Assembly (NCBI GenBank): GCA_034508935.3
Contig: CM067448.1
Span: 49,363,120-49,427,119, forward strand
DNA length: 64,000 nucleotides
Direction: 5' to 3'
DNA from: Berghia stephanieae
Taxonomy: Eukaryota; Mollusca; Gastropoda; Nudibranchia; Aeolidiidae
This document shows, in pieces, positions 23,861 to 34,985 of this stretch (position 1 is its first letter; every line of letters starts with the position of its first letter). Under the pieces are notes generated by a model, which was not told the origin of the DNA, did not search any database, and saw only the letters and a list, made by a program, of their open reading frames with translations. The translations under genes were made by a program, and so were the position numbers.

Positions 23861-24040
23861 AGATCATCTCAAACTAAGTGTACTGATGGTGTGCTCTTGG
23901 AATCTACTTCTGTTTCCTATTGGAATCAATTCCCCTTTGTCTTGCCTTTTCTAGAAGTTTTTACCATCCCATTTTCTTCCTTTTTACCTGCGCTGATGTG
24001 ACCTAATATGAATTGTAAGCGCCGTAAAGACCTTAAAAAC
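23861..24040 (+). repeat. SINE family A, copy 2 (3' part)
   Basis: Only the segment from ATCTCAAACTAAGTG to the stem-loop tail (AAGCGCCGTAAAGACCTT) is present. Confidence 0.75.
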
Positions 24041-24613
24041 ATTTTTTAAAAAGACCGAAGTGTTAGAAATATTACATAAGATCTTTTTAGTTTGGATTAT
24101 TGGTTTACAATTTGCCCACTCCGCATAATTTTTATTTTCCCTCTCTCAATGCGTTATTTTAAAACTTCTTCGAGGGCTTTATCCCCCGAATCACTTCAGA
24201 GGTTCTATCCCTAGACCCTGCTTTGGGCCTTTATGCCTCCCAGACCCCCAGCAAATTGCAGATCTTCCTATTTGAAAATTCATAGTTTTTTAGGAGATGA
24301 ATAATGCATTCTGTAAAGTTAACTATAAAAAGAACCCAACAAAAATTTACCCTCACTGGGTTATATAACACTTTGAAATCCTAAAAATTATGTTATCTGG
24401 CATCAACTTTCTTTTCTTCATAAAGATTTTCGTGACTTAAAAATGTTCATAAAGTTCAGAAATTGGATACAAAATTTCGTAATTCCTACAAATTTTTTCG
24501 TAATAGTAGACGGGTCTGAAGTAGGAATTGGAGGCACTGATAAATCTTGTTTGAGGCAGAGGTTTTACGGACTTACAATACCCTCCCTCTCCCCTTAGGC
24601 ATTCACCCAATTG
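24041..24613. other. Unique noncoding sequence
   Basis: AT-rich, with no recognised gene or repeat. Confidence 0.4.
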
Positions 24614-25152
24614 ACTGGGTGGGGTTCCTGACCTCCCATAGTGGGCAGGGAGGTATTTGCTGTGTCTTCTATACCCTTATATCTGTTTTCCAACTTGCTT
24701 TCTGTCTTTGTCTTGGAATGAGATTACTAGAGTTTTTTTCCTGGCCCTGGTCGGAGTCCTGGCTGGGAGGGAAACAGTCAAATGCATAGTTATTGTTTTG
24801 GGAGATGATATTTTTTCCCTTGTAAATCATCTCTCTGTTATGTATTAGTATATTTGTTATTTATTAATGTATAATGTAAGCATTTGAGTGTGTTCCTCTT
24901 TATTGGATTTTGCTCTTGTGTCCGTTTGAGACTTATAGGTGATCTCAAACTAAGTACATTGGTGATATGCTCTTGGAATCTACATCTGATCCCTATTTGT
25001 TCCCAGTTCCCCTTTGTCTTACTTTCTCTTGGATGCTTCAATTGTAATTCTAGAACTTTTTACTATACCATTTTCTTCCTTTTTACTGGCGCTGATATAA
25101 CCTAAATGTGTTGCAAGCGCCGTAAAACCCTTAAAAACAAACAAACAAACAA
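24614..25152 (+). repeat. SINE family A, copy 3 (full length)
   Basis: A well-preserved copy of about 540 bp, from CTGGGTGGGGTTCCTGACC to the (AAAC)n tail at 25135-25152. Confidence 0.85.
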
Positions 25153-25212
25153 TTGGCTTGTGTTTTTTATTTTAACATAGATCTTCAATGATGATAATTA
25201 TAAGTACCTAAT

Positions 25213-25300
25213 GAATCAAATCAAGGGGTTGAAGTGGCTGAGTGGTTAATGCATTGCAATGTGACCCAGAAGGTCCCTGTTCGAGCCCTGCTTCAGAGGC
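25213..25300 (+). repeat. tRNA-like SINE head, family D
   Basis: AAGTGGCTGAGTGGTTAATG resembles a type II (Leu/Ser) tRNA A box, and GTTCGAGCCC is a B box. The sequence lacks a proper acceptor stem and runs into a C/T-rich stretch, so it is a tRNA-derived repeat rather than a tRNA gene. Confidence 0.55.
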
Positions 25301-25456
25301 ACTTTCGTTTTTTTCCCCCCCTCTTTAAGATTATTAACCCCCAATTTGCTCACTTGGACAACATGGGTGATTCCTGTTGACATCATACATCTTGTTTGAT
25401 GAATTATCTATATTCCTTCGTGGAATGCCTCAGCGATGATATCATATTATGCCGTG

Positions 25457-25800
25457 GCAGAAGGGCAGCGGGTGGTTGGATGGGAGCATCACCCTTGAAT
25501 CATATACCTATGATGTTCGCATGGGTGTACGATCCGATAGTGATGTCGTTTCTTCTTCTCTTTATCCTGCTTTGTGATTGTATTTTTGACAGGGGTTTAT
25601 TTTTTTTCTGTAAATCTTCTGCCTGTTTGTTCTTGGTTATTTATAATTTAGCTTATGATATCTTTAGGTTATGATTTTGATTTACATTTGTACTATTTTT
25701 GTTAGATTGCTTGTTTTTTTGTTTCAGCGGTCTCTCATATAACCTCAATTGTGTTGGAAGAGACCTAAAGCAACAAACAAACAAAAAAAGCAGAAGGGCA
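25457..25800 (+). repeat. SINE family B, copy 1, with target duplication
   Basis: The element spans 25468-25789, from GCGGGTGGTTGGATGGGAG to a tail of CAACAAACAAACAAA. It is flanked by the exact 11-bp duplication GCAGAAGGGCA (25457-25467 and 25790-25800). The 3' end folds as GGTCTCT...AGAGACC around a loop shared with family A. Confidence 0.85.
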
Positions 25801-25875
25801 TATTTTAAAAAAATAAATTTTTAATTAATAAAATTGATTTATTTTTCCAACGCCCCCTTTTTGCTTTTTTCCCAG

Positions 25876-25938
25876 ATGTCTGCTGGACAGAACAATTTCC
25901 CTGTGTGGACTGAGGATTACTCCAAGCTGGCCATGACG
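25876..25938 (+). CDS. Host gene exon, 21 codons, phase 0 in and out
   Basis: The acceptor tttttcccag and donor ACG|gtaagc bound a block encoding MSAGQNNFPVWTEDYSKLAM and a final Thr. It can follow GAG of the exon at 20758 without a frame change. The chain 19644-20644-25876 is therefore an uninterrupted reading of about 124 residues. Without splicing at 25939, a stop follows nine codons later. No next exon with phase 0 entry was found before 34.9 kb. Function unknown. A transposon begins only 31 bp after the exon. Confidence 0.5.
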
Positions 25939-25969
25939 GTAAGCCGAATTCTTTTACCTTTATAGGCGA

Positions 25970-26843
25970 GGGCTGCCAGATGGCCAGAGTTCCTCGTGGC
26001 CAATTTCGACTTCAAAAGTGGCCAAATGGAACCCCACGTTGCCAAAAACTACATACACTTTTACCCCCTTTTAAAAAATTCATCCATTTTGGGAATCAAA
26101 ATATCGACTAGACTAGGAAAAACATAGTATACAAGAAGTATCTATATATGTATATAAGAAGTATCTATATATGTATATATAGATTGAAAAGAAAGATTAA
26201 CAATAAAAATTGACCTACCTCCCATGGCGGGCAGGGAGGTACTTGCTATGTCTTCTATCCCCTCTTATCTGTTTTTCAATTGCTTTCTGTTTTTGTCTTG
26301 GAATGAGATTGCTTGCTTTTGTCCTGACTTTGGTCGGAGTCCTTGGCTTAGAGGGAAACAGTCGAATGTATAGTTATAGTTTTGGGAGATGATATTTTTT
26401 TCCCTTGTAAATCATCTCTCTGTTATGCATTGTATTATGTTTAGTTTACATATTATATTATATGATTTGTAAACATTTGAGTGTATTCCTCTTAGTTGGG
26501 ACCTGTGCTTGTGTCTGGATGAGACTTTTAGTGATCTCAAACTAAGTACTTTGGTAGAGTACTTTTGGAATCTACACCTGTTTCTTATTTGAACCAATTC
26601 CCTTTGTCTTCGCTTTTCTTGGATGCTTTATTGTAATTCTAGAACTTTTTACTATCCCATTTTCTTCCTTTTTACTGGCGCTGATATGACCTTAGTGTGT
26701 TGCAAGCGCCGTAAAACCCTTAAAAACAAACAAACAAACAATAAATTGAAATAAGATTAACAATAAAAATTGATAATAGGAAAATGCTTCTCCTTGTTGC
26801 CAATTTTGGTCAATATGGCCACGCATTTGGGCATCTGGCAGCC
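25970..26843. mobile_element. TIR element (hAT-like ends), carrying a SINE A insertion
   Basis: The left end GGGCTGCCAGATGGCC and the right end, read inward as GGGGCTGCCAGATGCC, are inverted copies. The interior repeats the word TGGCCAA/TTGCCAA. It was split by the SINE at 26214-26752. No target duplication could be fixed. Confidence 0.65.
26193..26773 (+). repeat. SINE family A, copy 4, with 21-bp target duplication
   Basis: The SINE spans 26214-26752, lacks the first few bases of the family, and ends in (AAAC)n plus ATAAATTGAAAT. The exact 21-bp flanking duplication begins AAGATTAACAATAAAAATTG (26193-26213 and 26753-26773), which proves insertion by target-primed reverse transcription. Confidence 0.9.
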
Positions 26844-26924
26844 CCGTTACAGACCTGTCTCTTGTGATTTAATCGGTATAAACTGAGTTTTTTTTTTTTA
26901 TTTTTTTTTTTTGGAAAAAGCAGC

Positions 26925-27215
26925 CAAAAACTGTGAAATGTAAATGTAATCCTTCAGAACCATTAGGCCCATGGAGCTAGAAGTTACCCCCTGTTTCTAT
27001 GGTGTGAAATTGATTGTTGCAATTGCTTGCTATCCGCTGGATTAGATTCTAATCTATTGCAGAGTGCTTTCCATTAAATCTAACAACAGACCCAGGTACC
27101 CAATCAATACTGTGAAAAAAAAAAGAAATCTCAACTTCACCTGGGATCGATTTTAGATATTTTGCATGGGAAGCCAGTGCTCTTCCAACTGGGTTATTGA
27201 GAACCCCTAGATGTG
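26925..27215 (-). repeat. tRNA-derived SINE, family E, minus strand
   Basis: Read on the minus strand from about 27213, AACCCAGTTGGAAGAGCACT and CCATGCAAAATATC match a tRNA D-arm and anticodon arm, with GATCGATCCCAGG-like T-arm sequence near 27150. A body with GGGTACCTGGGTCTG follows. The cloverleaf is incomplete. Confidence 0.6.
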
Positions 27216-27659
27216 GGATGTGATGAGTTGAAAATGTTTTAAATTTTTACAAGAATGGATATGCGACCAAACTGGTTGACGTTTATGTCAATTTTAGAGT
27301 GACACAAGTCGTGGAAATAGAGGTAGAATTCATACTGTGTTTTTCTGTCTCGAAATTTAGACCCCCCCCCCCCCCCCCCCCCCACCCAATTATACCGATT
27401 AAAATAATTTTGTTGTTGTTGCTTGTGGCAGGTCTGGTCTGCCTGCCTTCATTGGAAAGCATTTTTGATCAGAACTCGACTCACTTCTGAAAGCTTTTTT
27501 TTTGTGATTTATTACAGAGGCCCCTACCTACTGTTCCGCTTTTCGTGGGATCTTTCCTCTTTTTTCAGAGGGAATTTTGCGATTCTGCTATTTGGTGAAA
27601 GTTCCAGTCTTTTGTTGTTGGTATTTTGTTTTTATGATGAATCTTCCTTTAATGTCCAC
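27216..27659. other. Unique sequence with C-run
   Basis: A run of about 22 C lies at 27361-27382. Acceptor-like AGs near 27516 and 27567 do not lead to an exon with the phases needed by the neighbouring gene. Confidence 0.35.
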
Positions 27660-28030
27660 CTTCACTTGAGAAGATTTTGACATGAACAATATAACATTAA
27701 GGTGAAAATTCAGCAATGATCTAGAAGCTCTGTAAATAAATCTAAAGTGGGTGCAGATGTAATTTCCCGTGGTAAATTGTTCCAAACTGTGATGGTTCTG
27801 GGGTAAATTGAGAATTTTCTGAGCGTCTTTGGATGTCAGTCAGGGGGATGAAACTGTCCATGTGGGAAGTCCTGGATGTTCGTGTCGGTGTTTGGAGATC
27901 AGGATTTGAAATTGCCATCGGGTTGTTCTTCATCTTATACATCATGGTCAGGCGTGCTATTTTCCTCCTGGTTTGGAGTGACTTCCATTCAAGTTTATCA
28001 ATCATGCTGCTCACACTTGATCATAATGAT
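27660..28030 (-). pseudogene. LINE fragment, C-terminal reverse-transcriptase region
   Basis: The minus-strand frame 28014-27742 encodes MIDKLEWKSLQTRRKIARLT and MMYKMKNNPMAI. This is the well-known post-RT region of CR1/L2/jockey-type elements, followed by the usual Arg/Ser-rich stretch. Only the end of the element remains. Confidence 0.75.
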
Positions 28031-28204
28031 AATCGACTGCAGGCATTTTGACTCTTATTATTGGGTCATTTCCTTTTATAGTGGTGGGTAGCATCCCTTT
28101 CAGCCAAACTGGCTTTGTTGGTCTGTCTGTCTTTCACTCAAATTGATCCCATGGATTAAGCACACACTATTTGTACATGAAGTGAACGTTCTGTCAAGAG
28201 AATG

Positions 28205-28490
28205 TATTTACTACAAGTAAAATTTTCTCCTAGTTCTAATTAGGAGGGCTAAGTGTGCTGCTACGAGCAAAATTTTCTCCCAGTTCTAATTAGGAAGGCT
28301 AAGAATGCTGCAACAAGCAAACATTTTCTCTTCTCACAGTTCTTGTTAGGATAAGGAAGGCTAAGAGTGTTACTACATGCAAACTTTTCCCTAGTTCTTG
28401 TGAGGAAGACTAAGGGTGCTACTGCATGCAAAATTTTCCCCTAGCCTAGCTCTTGTAAGGAAGCCCACACTGAGAGTTTCACATGCTACA
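28205..28490. repeat. Minisatellite, about five units of 50-70 bp
   Basis: The unit is built around AGCAAAATTTTCTCCTAGTT, then CTAATTAGGAAGGCTAAGAG and a TGCTACTA-type word. Copies vary in length and divergence. Confidence 0.85.
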
Positions 28491-28636
28491 AGCAATAATT
28501 GTCATAATATGGCCTTTGTAGATAGTGTGAATAGAATAGCGCCTTTCTCGTTTTAAAAATTGAATAGCCTAGTATTAAAAGTACTTAAAGTCACAAGAAG
28601 TTAGTTTTGAAAAAATAAAGATTAAAATTCGGATTA

Positions 28637-29471
28637 GGTGAGTCGAAATGTAATGGGACATATTTCCTGCTGAGTTCATTTCTTTTTCATGTGACGTCTT
28701 ATTTGGCTCAATTGAACTTACACATGTACTCTTTGAACTAAAAGTTGAAAATTTTAATTTTGTCAAATTTTGACAACGTTTTGGCAGTTCAAAATGGCTG
28801 CCCCCCTGAATATCCACCCGCAACAGGTCATTGAATTTCTTGTTTTCGAAGAAGAAACCTTGAGTAACATTTTTAAACGCCTTGGGGAAAGTTTATAAAA
28901 CTTAGGCATTTTGTAGAGGCAGTGTTTTGAGTTGGGTTGAATCTGTATCTCGTCATTTAGAAGAAAATGAGATGCAATCCAACACCTAATCGGACACCCC
29001 CTCAACCATGAGATCTGACAAATCTTGTGGTGGTTGCCTTCCAAGCAGCGAGTCAAATAAAGACAGAAGCATTGATCAGATCTGAAAGAACTTCTCTTGA
29101 TGAGATAGTTACAAATAGACATTGAAGCAACTGAAAGTAAGAATTTATTGAGTTAGACTGGATTTGGAGATGGAACGAGTACTGTTTCTTCATGAAAATA
29201 TCCTTCCACACGCGTGTCAGGAAAAGGGAGGTAATCACCCTCCTAATTCACCAGACATGGCACTTATGGGCTTACATCTTTTTGGATCTGAAGGAGGCAA
29301 TGAGGGGACATCACGAAAAGTGGAGTGTGGCCATCGAGGGAGGCCGAGACTATGTTGAAGTAGTATTCTATTCGGCTAATGCCAAGCTTTAATTTGAGAT
29401 ATGATGCATGGTATTAATCCGATTTGTTATAAAGTAATAAGCAGAGTTGTCCCATTACTTTTTGACTCACC
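28637..29471 (+). mobile_element. mariner-family transposon, internally deleted
   Basis: The inverted ends GGTGAGTCGAAATGTAATGG (28637) and, read inward from 29471, GGTGAGTCAAAAAGTAATGG match. At about 835 bp it is shorter than a full mariner. The plus-strand reading keeps MAAPLNIHPQQVIEFLVF (from ATG 28794), an RTSLDEIVTN helix-turn-helix part, and a catalytic region FLHENILPH...NSPDMA...LHLF, equivalent to the HDNARPH and YSPDLAPSDYHLF blocks. In the first block the catalytic Asp is Glu. Stops and frame changes make it inactive. A left TA is seen at 28635-28636. Confidence 0.8.
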
Positions 29472-29597
29472 CTCGTAGAGTATACAAAAAATAAAATTGT
29501 AGTATTGAGATAGGGGACTTAGATTATTTTTATCATGAAAATAATTGATGAGTGAACTGTTGTGATTATGCTTTAAGTTTATCACTCACTCGCTCAC

Positions 29598-29834
29598 TTA
29601 CTCAATCTTCTCCGGGCCTGCTGGCATTTGAGGCGATGCAAGGGGTCTCCACTTGGTCCTGTCAGCAGCTATTCTTGGGGCCATCTCGAGGGAGGGACCT
29701 CTCTGCTTAAGGTCCCTATCTACGGTACATCTCCAGGTCTCCTTGGGGCATCCTCGCTTCCTCTTTTCTTGGGGTGTCCATCGCAGAGCCTTCTTTATCA
29801 GTGTTTCATCAGGCCTGCGACAGGCATGCCCCAA
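29598..29834 (-). pseudogene. LINE fragment, C-terminal tail
   Basis: The minus-strand frame reads GHACRRPDETLIKKALRW, then TPQEKRKRGCPKETWR and ADRTKWRPL, the widespread tail of RTE/jockey-like endonuclease-reverse transcriptases. It ends at a stop near 29598. Confidence 0.75.
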
Positions 29835-29880
29835 CCATTGCCGTATTCTCCTTTTAATGAGACTTTCAGTTATTCACTGA

Positions 29881-31270
29881 TTAGCTAATAATAATTATAA
29901 AAATGTGACATGAGTACTTCTAGAACTGGGGGTCTTCAATTATTTATTTACATGGATTATACTTTGTCACCACATTTGTCACTGCTCACCTCAAAAGTAT
30001 ACATTGCTACAGTTTGTTTCAAGTACAGTATGTTGATTTCTCTTTTTCACCTGAAAAACTTTTTTTTATTTACATTAAAAAAAAAAATGTATTTACTCCT
30101 AGTGACATCTTTGGGTAGGGGCCTCTGTTATTTAAAACAATCAAAGATTACATCCTATTTGTTGAACGTGTATTGTTGTATAATATCATTAATATATTTG
30201 ACTTTGATGATGTTTGCATCAGGTTTTATTTAAGTTTTTTCATTTTGCGGATTTGTGATTTCTGGAAAATTAGTGATCAAAAGAGTGAGTTGTGAAAAAT
30301 CAAATGCTTTCAATAATGATTTTAGTTTTGATGTGCTGCTGCTGGCTGAAACACAAAACGATTGAATGAGCAATAATTGCTTATTTCATCAGTGTTGATG
30401 GTTTTCTTTTCAGATTCGCAGAGATCCGCTATTTTGGAGTTTCCTCCTCATCTGCGATCTCCCGCTGTTCCGCTAATTTTTGTGAAATTTTCATTCACTT
30501 TTTAATTCATCGTAACTTTTTATAAAAACAATTTTTGAAGTCGGATTTTGTGACTGTATTCATTGCAGAGTTATCACAACTGCATGTTTCTTCACTATTT
30601 CTACTATTTTTTATTGGAATAATAGATGTTTTGCATAGAGAGCAAAGATACTTATTGACTACTTTGACTACTAATACAAAGGAGTCCCCCATTTGAAAAC
30701 TTTTTCTCATTTCGTTTTCGCAGTAAAAATGGGGCTTAAAAGCAAATGCCCAAAATTTTCCTCAATTTTCACTTTTTTGTTACCATCAGCACTGATCAAT
30801 CTGTTTTCCAATTTAAGTGAAACATTGCTTTGGTCTCGATAACAAGTCTGTAGAATCGCAATCTCTGCCCATAGTAGTTTACAGAAAGCCATGAACCCCT
30901 TTCCTTTTCATTCCTCACTCATAGTTGGTGTTGGCTGTACCAAAGTATTGTTTTGGTTACCTTTGACATGAAAAGACATATTAACTTATTTTGAACAGCT
31001 TGGGTAAAAAAAAAAATGTAATTTTCATCGATTATTTTTGGTTGAATAATTAAAAATAATTTAAAAAACTGGTTTATCACCAAAATCAGAGATGCCAACT
31101 TTTACGACAATGGCGAATTTTTAAATGTAGAAATGATTGCCATAATGATAAATGCACAATGGCAATTTTTTTTTAAATTGTAAAAACGATGCGATTTGTT
31201 AAATGAGAAAATCTTCGAAAATTAAGTAATTTTCGGAAGCCACCATCTGTCCTTGTATTTAAATAGTATC
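29881..31270. other. AT-rich noncoding stretch
   Basis: No gene is supported. Positions 30413-30480 (GCAGAGATCCGC, then TTTCCTCCTC) and 31087-31180 (GAGATGCCAACTTTTACG with repeated ATGGC/TTGCC words) look like decayed pieces of the small TIR elements seen elsewhere. Confidence 0.35.
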
Positions 31271-31800
31271 AGTGGGTGGGGACTTTTGACACCTTCCATG
31301 ATGGCAGGAGGTCACTTGTTGTGTCTTCTATCCCTCATATATCTATTTTCCCTTTCCATGTTGTTCTCCGTCTTTGTTCTTGATTGAGATTACTTGGTTG
31401 TTGTCGTGGTCCTGGCAGGGATCCTCAGCTAGCAGGGAGACATGCAACTGTTCTGTAATTGTTTTTTATTTGAGAGATAATATTTTTTTTTTTCTTGTAA
31501 ATCATCCCTCTGTTACTGTTACGTTTTCTATTATGCTTATTAGTTTTGAATGCTGTATGTTGTATTTTGTATTATGAAAACATTTGAATGCATCCTTCAT
31601 CACCGGATCCTTCTCTTGGGCCTGGACAGGACTTAAAGGTAATGTCAACATTTGCACAGCAATGGATTGCTCGTGGAAACTTCTATGTCTCTTTGTCTTC
31701 CTTTAACTTTGGTGCTTTTATCTCGTATCTACAACTTTCCTCTTCTCTTCCTTATTACTGGTGGTGAAATCCTGATATTGTGACAAGTGCTGTAAGACAC
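31271..31800 (+). repeat. SINE family A, copy 5 (diverged)
   Basis: Recognisable from GTGGGTGGGGACTTTTGAC through TTGTAAATCATCCCTCTG to the tail TGACAAGTGCTGTAAGACAC. Confidence 0.65.
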
Positions 31801-31880
31801 CCCCCCCCCCCCTCCCAAAAAGAAAAAAAACCCCAACAAAATCTCCAAAACCCAGTGTTGCAACATTGTAAACGGTGTTC

Positions 31881-31953
<73 letters not shown>

Positions 31954-32277
31954 AAACAGCGCCCCATTACGATGTCAATGTCAGTAGTCGGGCACATTGC
32001 TCGAGTACAATGCATTACAGCGCGTTTTGTTTGCGTTCCTGTAAGAATTTTTACTTCGTAGACATCACGCTTAAAAACGCGTCATTTCTATTCTCTGTTG
32101 AAAAAAATAAATTTATCAACGAAAGAATAAAATCTGAAATGCCATTTCAACGGGGCAGAATCTGACCACACACATGCATCTGTAAGTATTTCAAAAGTTG
32201 TCAGATTTTTTTTCCATGTCGTGTAAATGATCCTATAACTATACGCATTCTTGGTTTTGTGGTCATGTGACTTTATA
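31801..32277. other. C-run, (ATT)n microsatellite and unique sequence
   Basis: A C-run at about 31799-31813 and an ATT array at 31886-31951 are present. The rest holds nothing recognised. Confidence 0.6.
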
Positions 32278-32478
32278 GGGTGGGTTTTTTTTTTTACCTC
32301 CCATAGTGGGCAGCAGAGGTCACCATTACTTTGTCTTCCCGCTAAAACCTTGTCCTTGTTCTGGAATGAGATTACTTGGTTTTGCTTTAGCTTTGGCTGA
32401 GAGGGAAGGGGTCAAATGTATTTTATGGAAATATATATACTTTTTAAAAGATATAAATTATCTCTCAACTGTAAATAG
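32278..32478 (+). repeat. SINE family A, copy 6 (5' part)
   Basis: Starts GGGTGGGTTTTTTTTTTTAC and contains GGAATGAGATTACTTGG. The 3' half is absent. Confidence 0.65.
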
Positions 32479-32483
32479 TTTTT

Positions 32484-32846
32484 CTGGGTGGGGTTCCTAA
32501 CCTCCCATAATGGGCAGGGAGGCACTTACTGTGTCTTCTATCCCCCTGTATCTGTTTTCCAACCTGCTATCTGTCTTTGTCTTGGAATGAGATTACTTGG
32601 TTTTGTCCTGTCCTGGCCGGATACCCTGGTTTGGTGGGAAGCATTCAAATGTATATTTAGTTTTGGGAGATGATATTCTTTGTCTTAATCATCTCTCTGT
32701 TATGCAATGTATTGTTTTTGTTTTGGGTACTTTAATTGTACTTCTAGAACTTTCTGCTTTCCCATTTTCCTCCTTTTTACTGGTGCTGAGATGACCTAAA
32801 TGTGTTGCAAGCACTGTAAAACCCTTAAAAACGAATAAACAAATAA
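32484..32846 (+). repeat. SINE family A, copy 7 (internal deletion)
   Basis: Starts CTGGGTGGGGTTCCTAACC and ends in the family tail. The central segment with the GATCTCAAACTAAG word is missing. Confidence 0.8.
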
Positions 32847-32859
32847 TAGTTTTTTGTTT

Positions 32860-33152
32860 TGAATATAGTATTTTGAATATGTTTGAGTAACTTCCACTTA
32901 ATGGGATCCTATGCTTATGTCTGACACTGGAAGGGACTTTTTTGGTACTCAGACCAGGTTCTATAATGGATTGCTCTTGGAGTCCTAGTTCTCTTCCCTG
33001 TTCAAACTAATTCCCCTTTGTCTTTTGTTTTTCCACTGTGCTTCTATTCGTATATCTAGAATCTTTTGACTGTCGCATCCACTTCCACATTACTGGTGCT
33101 GAGTTTATCATAAGTTATTGTTCGTAAAAACTTCAAAACACGCACAAACAAT
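32860..33152 (+). repeat. SINE family A, copy 8 (3' half, diverged)
   Basis: It begins in the segment around TTGAATATGTTTGAG and includes GGATTGCTCTTGGAGTCC and a decayed tail. Confidence 0.55.
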
Positions 33153-33599
33153 AATGTGACCTTAGCTTTATCAGTGGAGTCCAGATTGATAAAATCTTGT
33201 TAAAATTTTTTTTTTTCTCCAGTCCCATTTTTTGTTTCTCTGTTAGTTTCTTTTTATTTCCTTATATAAGCCAACTAATTAAAAGTCTTGTTTAGATAAA
33301 TAAGATTCGGTCTCACCCATTTTGGCCATATTTCCCCCCATCTCCATGCGCTATCGGTCGGTTTTGCTGTTTCTTCTACCACCCCTGCCCCTCTTATTTG
33401 TCTTGTGACTATTGACGTTGAAAGGTAGGAGGAGAAGAGGTCAGTGGTTCTTAAGGGTATTGGGATGGCTTTTTTTCTTTACTTTCTGACGAGGATGGAG
33501 AATCAAGTATTGAAATTATTTTTCCAACGAAGACAGTTCGACCATCGATTCAACATTTTTGAAATGTATCACAAAATTTTTTGATTTTTGTAAATTGAA
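33153..33599. other. Unique noncoding sequence
   Basis: No gene or repeat recognised. Confidence 0.4.
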
Positions 33600-34477
33600 A
33601 GAATCATATGCTGTCGTGGTGGGGTCTTTTGAGTTTCCATGGTGAGTAGGAAGGTCAATCTTGCTGTGTCTACTATCCCCCTACATTCCTTTACCAGTTG
33701 CTCTCATTATTGTCTTTGCCTTTGTATGAGATTACTGGTTTTGTTCTAGCCCTGCGGTGGTTGGATGGGAGCATCACCCTTGAATCGTATACCTATGATG
33801 TTCGCATGGGTGTACGATCCGATAGTGATGTCGTTTCTTCTTCTCTTTACTAGCCTATCCTGCTTCTTTGGTTTGTGATTGTATTTTTGACAGGGGATAT
33901 TTTTTTTCCTGTAAATCCTCTGCCTGTTTGTTCTTGGTTATTTATAATTTAGCTTATGATATCTTTAGGTTATGATTTTGATTGACATTTGTACTATTTT
34001 TGTTAGATTGCTTGTTTTTTGTTTCAGCGGTCTCTCATATAACCTCAATTGTGTTGGAAGAGACCTAAAGCAACAAACAAACAAAAAAAAAAAATGTTCT
34101 AGCCCTGGTGGGACCCTATGCTGAGAGGGAGACAATCAAATGTGTAGTGTTGGTTTTGTCAGATATTGTTGTCATTGTAAATCGTCTTATATAATGTATA
34201 TATATATTTTTTTTGTTTGTTTTATGTATATTTTGTAATCATTGCTTGTGTCTTGGATGAGACTTTTAGACGTATCTCAAACTTAGTACCCTGGTAGTAT
34301 GCTCTTGGAATCTACTTCTGTTCCTCAATTGAACCAGTTCCCCTTTGTCTTACTCTCCCCTGTGTGCTTTTAAAAATGTGAATCCAGAATTTCTTGGCCA
34401 TCCCATTTTATTTTTTACCGGCGCTGATATGACCTAAATGTGTTAAACAACCCTTTAAACAAGACAGAATCATATGC
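33600..34477 (+). repeat. SINE family A, copy 9, interrupted by SINE B, with target duplication
   Basis: A 12-bp duplication AGAATCATATGC (33600-33611 and 34466-34477) flanks a family A copy that is split by the family B copy at 33755-34094. Confidence 0.85.
33742..34107 (+). repeat. SINE family B, copy 2 (full length), with target duplication
   Basis: The element spans 33755-34094 and begins CGGTGGTTGGATGGGAGC. The exact 13-bp duplication TGTTCTAGCCCTG (33742-33754 and 34095-34107) consists of family A sequence, so B inserted into A. Confidence 0.9.
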
Positions 34478-34985
34478 CAATCTGTGTCATAGATTTTTTT
34501 CCTACAGTAATGAATTAAAAACATTGTAACCAATCATGAATAGACACTTCGATAGCCACGCCTCTCGGACAGTCGTCATAATGTAAACAATGACAGTGAT
34601 TGGTAAATATAGCAAACAACACAGGTTTTACTATCCTTGGTATGTGTCTAAGTAAAATACCCACTGTTCTAACGCTTGATCAGTAAAACCAACACAGAAA
34701 TCTATGTGTAAACTTAAACGTTTTTAATATGATAAGAGAAAATGGTGTGATAACTAGTTACCCATTTGGCGGTATTAAACAATAACAATGATCAGAGAAA
34801 GGTCGAATTCATTCATTTATTGTTTATAAACGACCAACTATGTTTGTTCGAGCATGTTTGAAGGTGCGTCACAATGTCCATATTTTGATTGGTCAGAAAT
34901 CTACTGGTTAATTGTTGTCAGTGACTTATCTTTACAACTTTATCGTTTTATTATCAATCTAAACCTCTGTTGTTTAACTCAACAG
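34478..34985. other. Unique sequence upstream of the zinc-finger array
   Basis: It ends in a 3' splice site (ctgttgtttaactcaacag). A minimal ATG-bearing donor (ATGTTTGAAG|gtgcgt at 34854-34863) would have the right phase but is probably chance. No promoter element could be fixed. Confidence 0.35.

Noticed and set aside
19644-25938. Assignment of the 19644-25876 exons to a kinetochore CENP-H-like protein
   Set aside because: Only a vague resemblance of the final VWTED segment. No convincing motif match, so the gene is left unnamed.
28205-28490. CRISPR-like array
   Set aside because: Repeat units vary in length and sequence and have no unique spacers; this is a eukaryotic minisatellite.
31780-32061. 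Open frame with Leu and Tyr runs
   Set aside because: Translation of the ATT array.
34854-34863. Mini-exon ATGTTTGAAG|gtgcgt with the right phase just upstream of unit 1
   Set aside because: Ten bases and a mediocre donor are easily met by chance, and no equivalent is seen before the other units.
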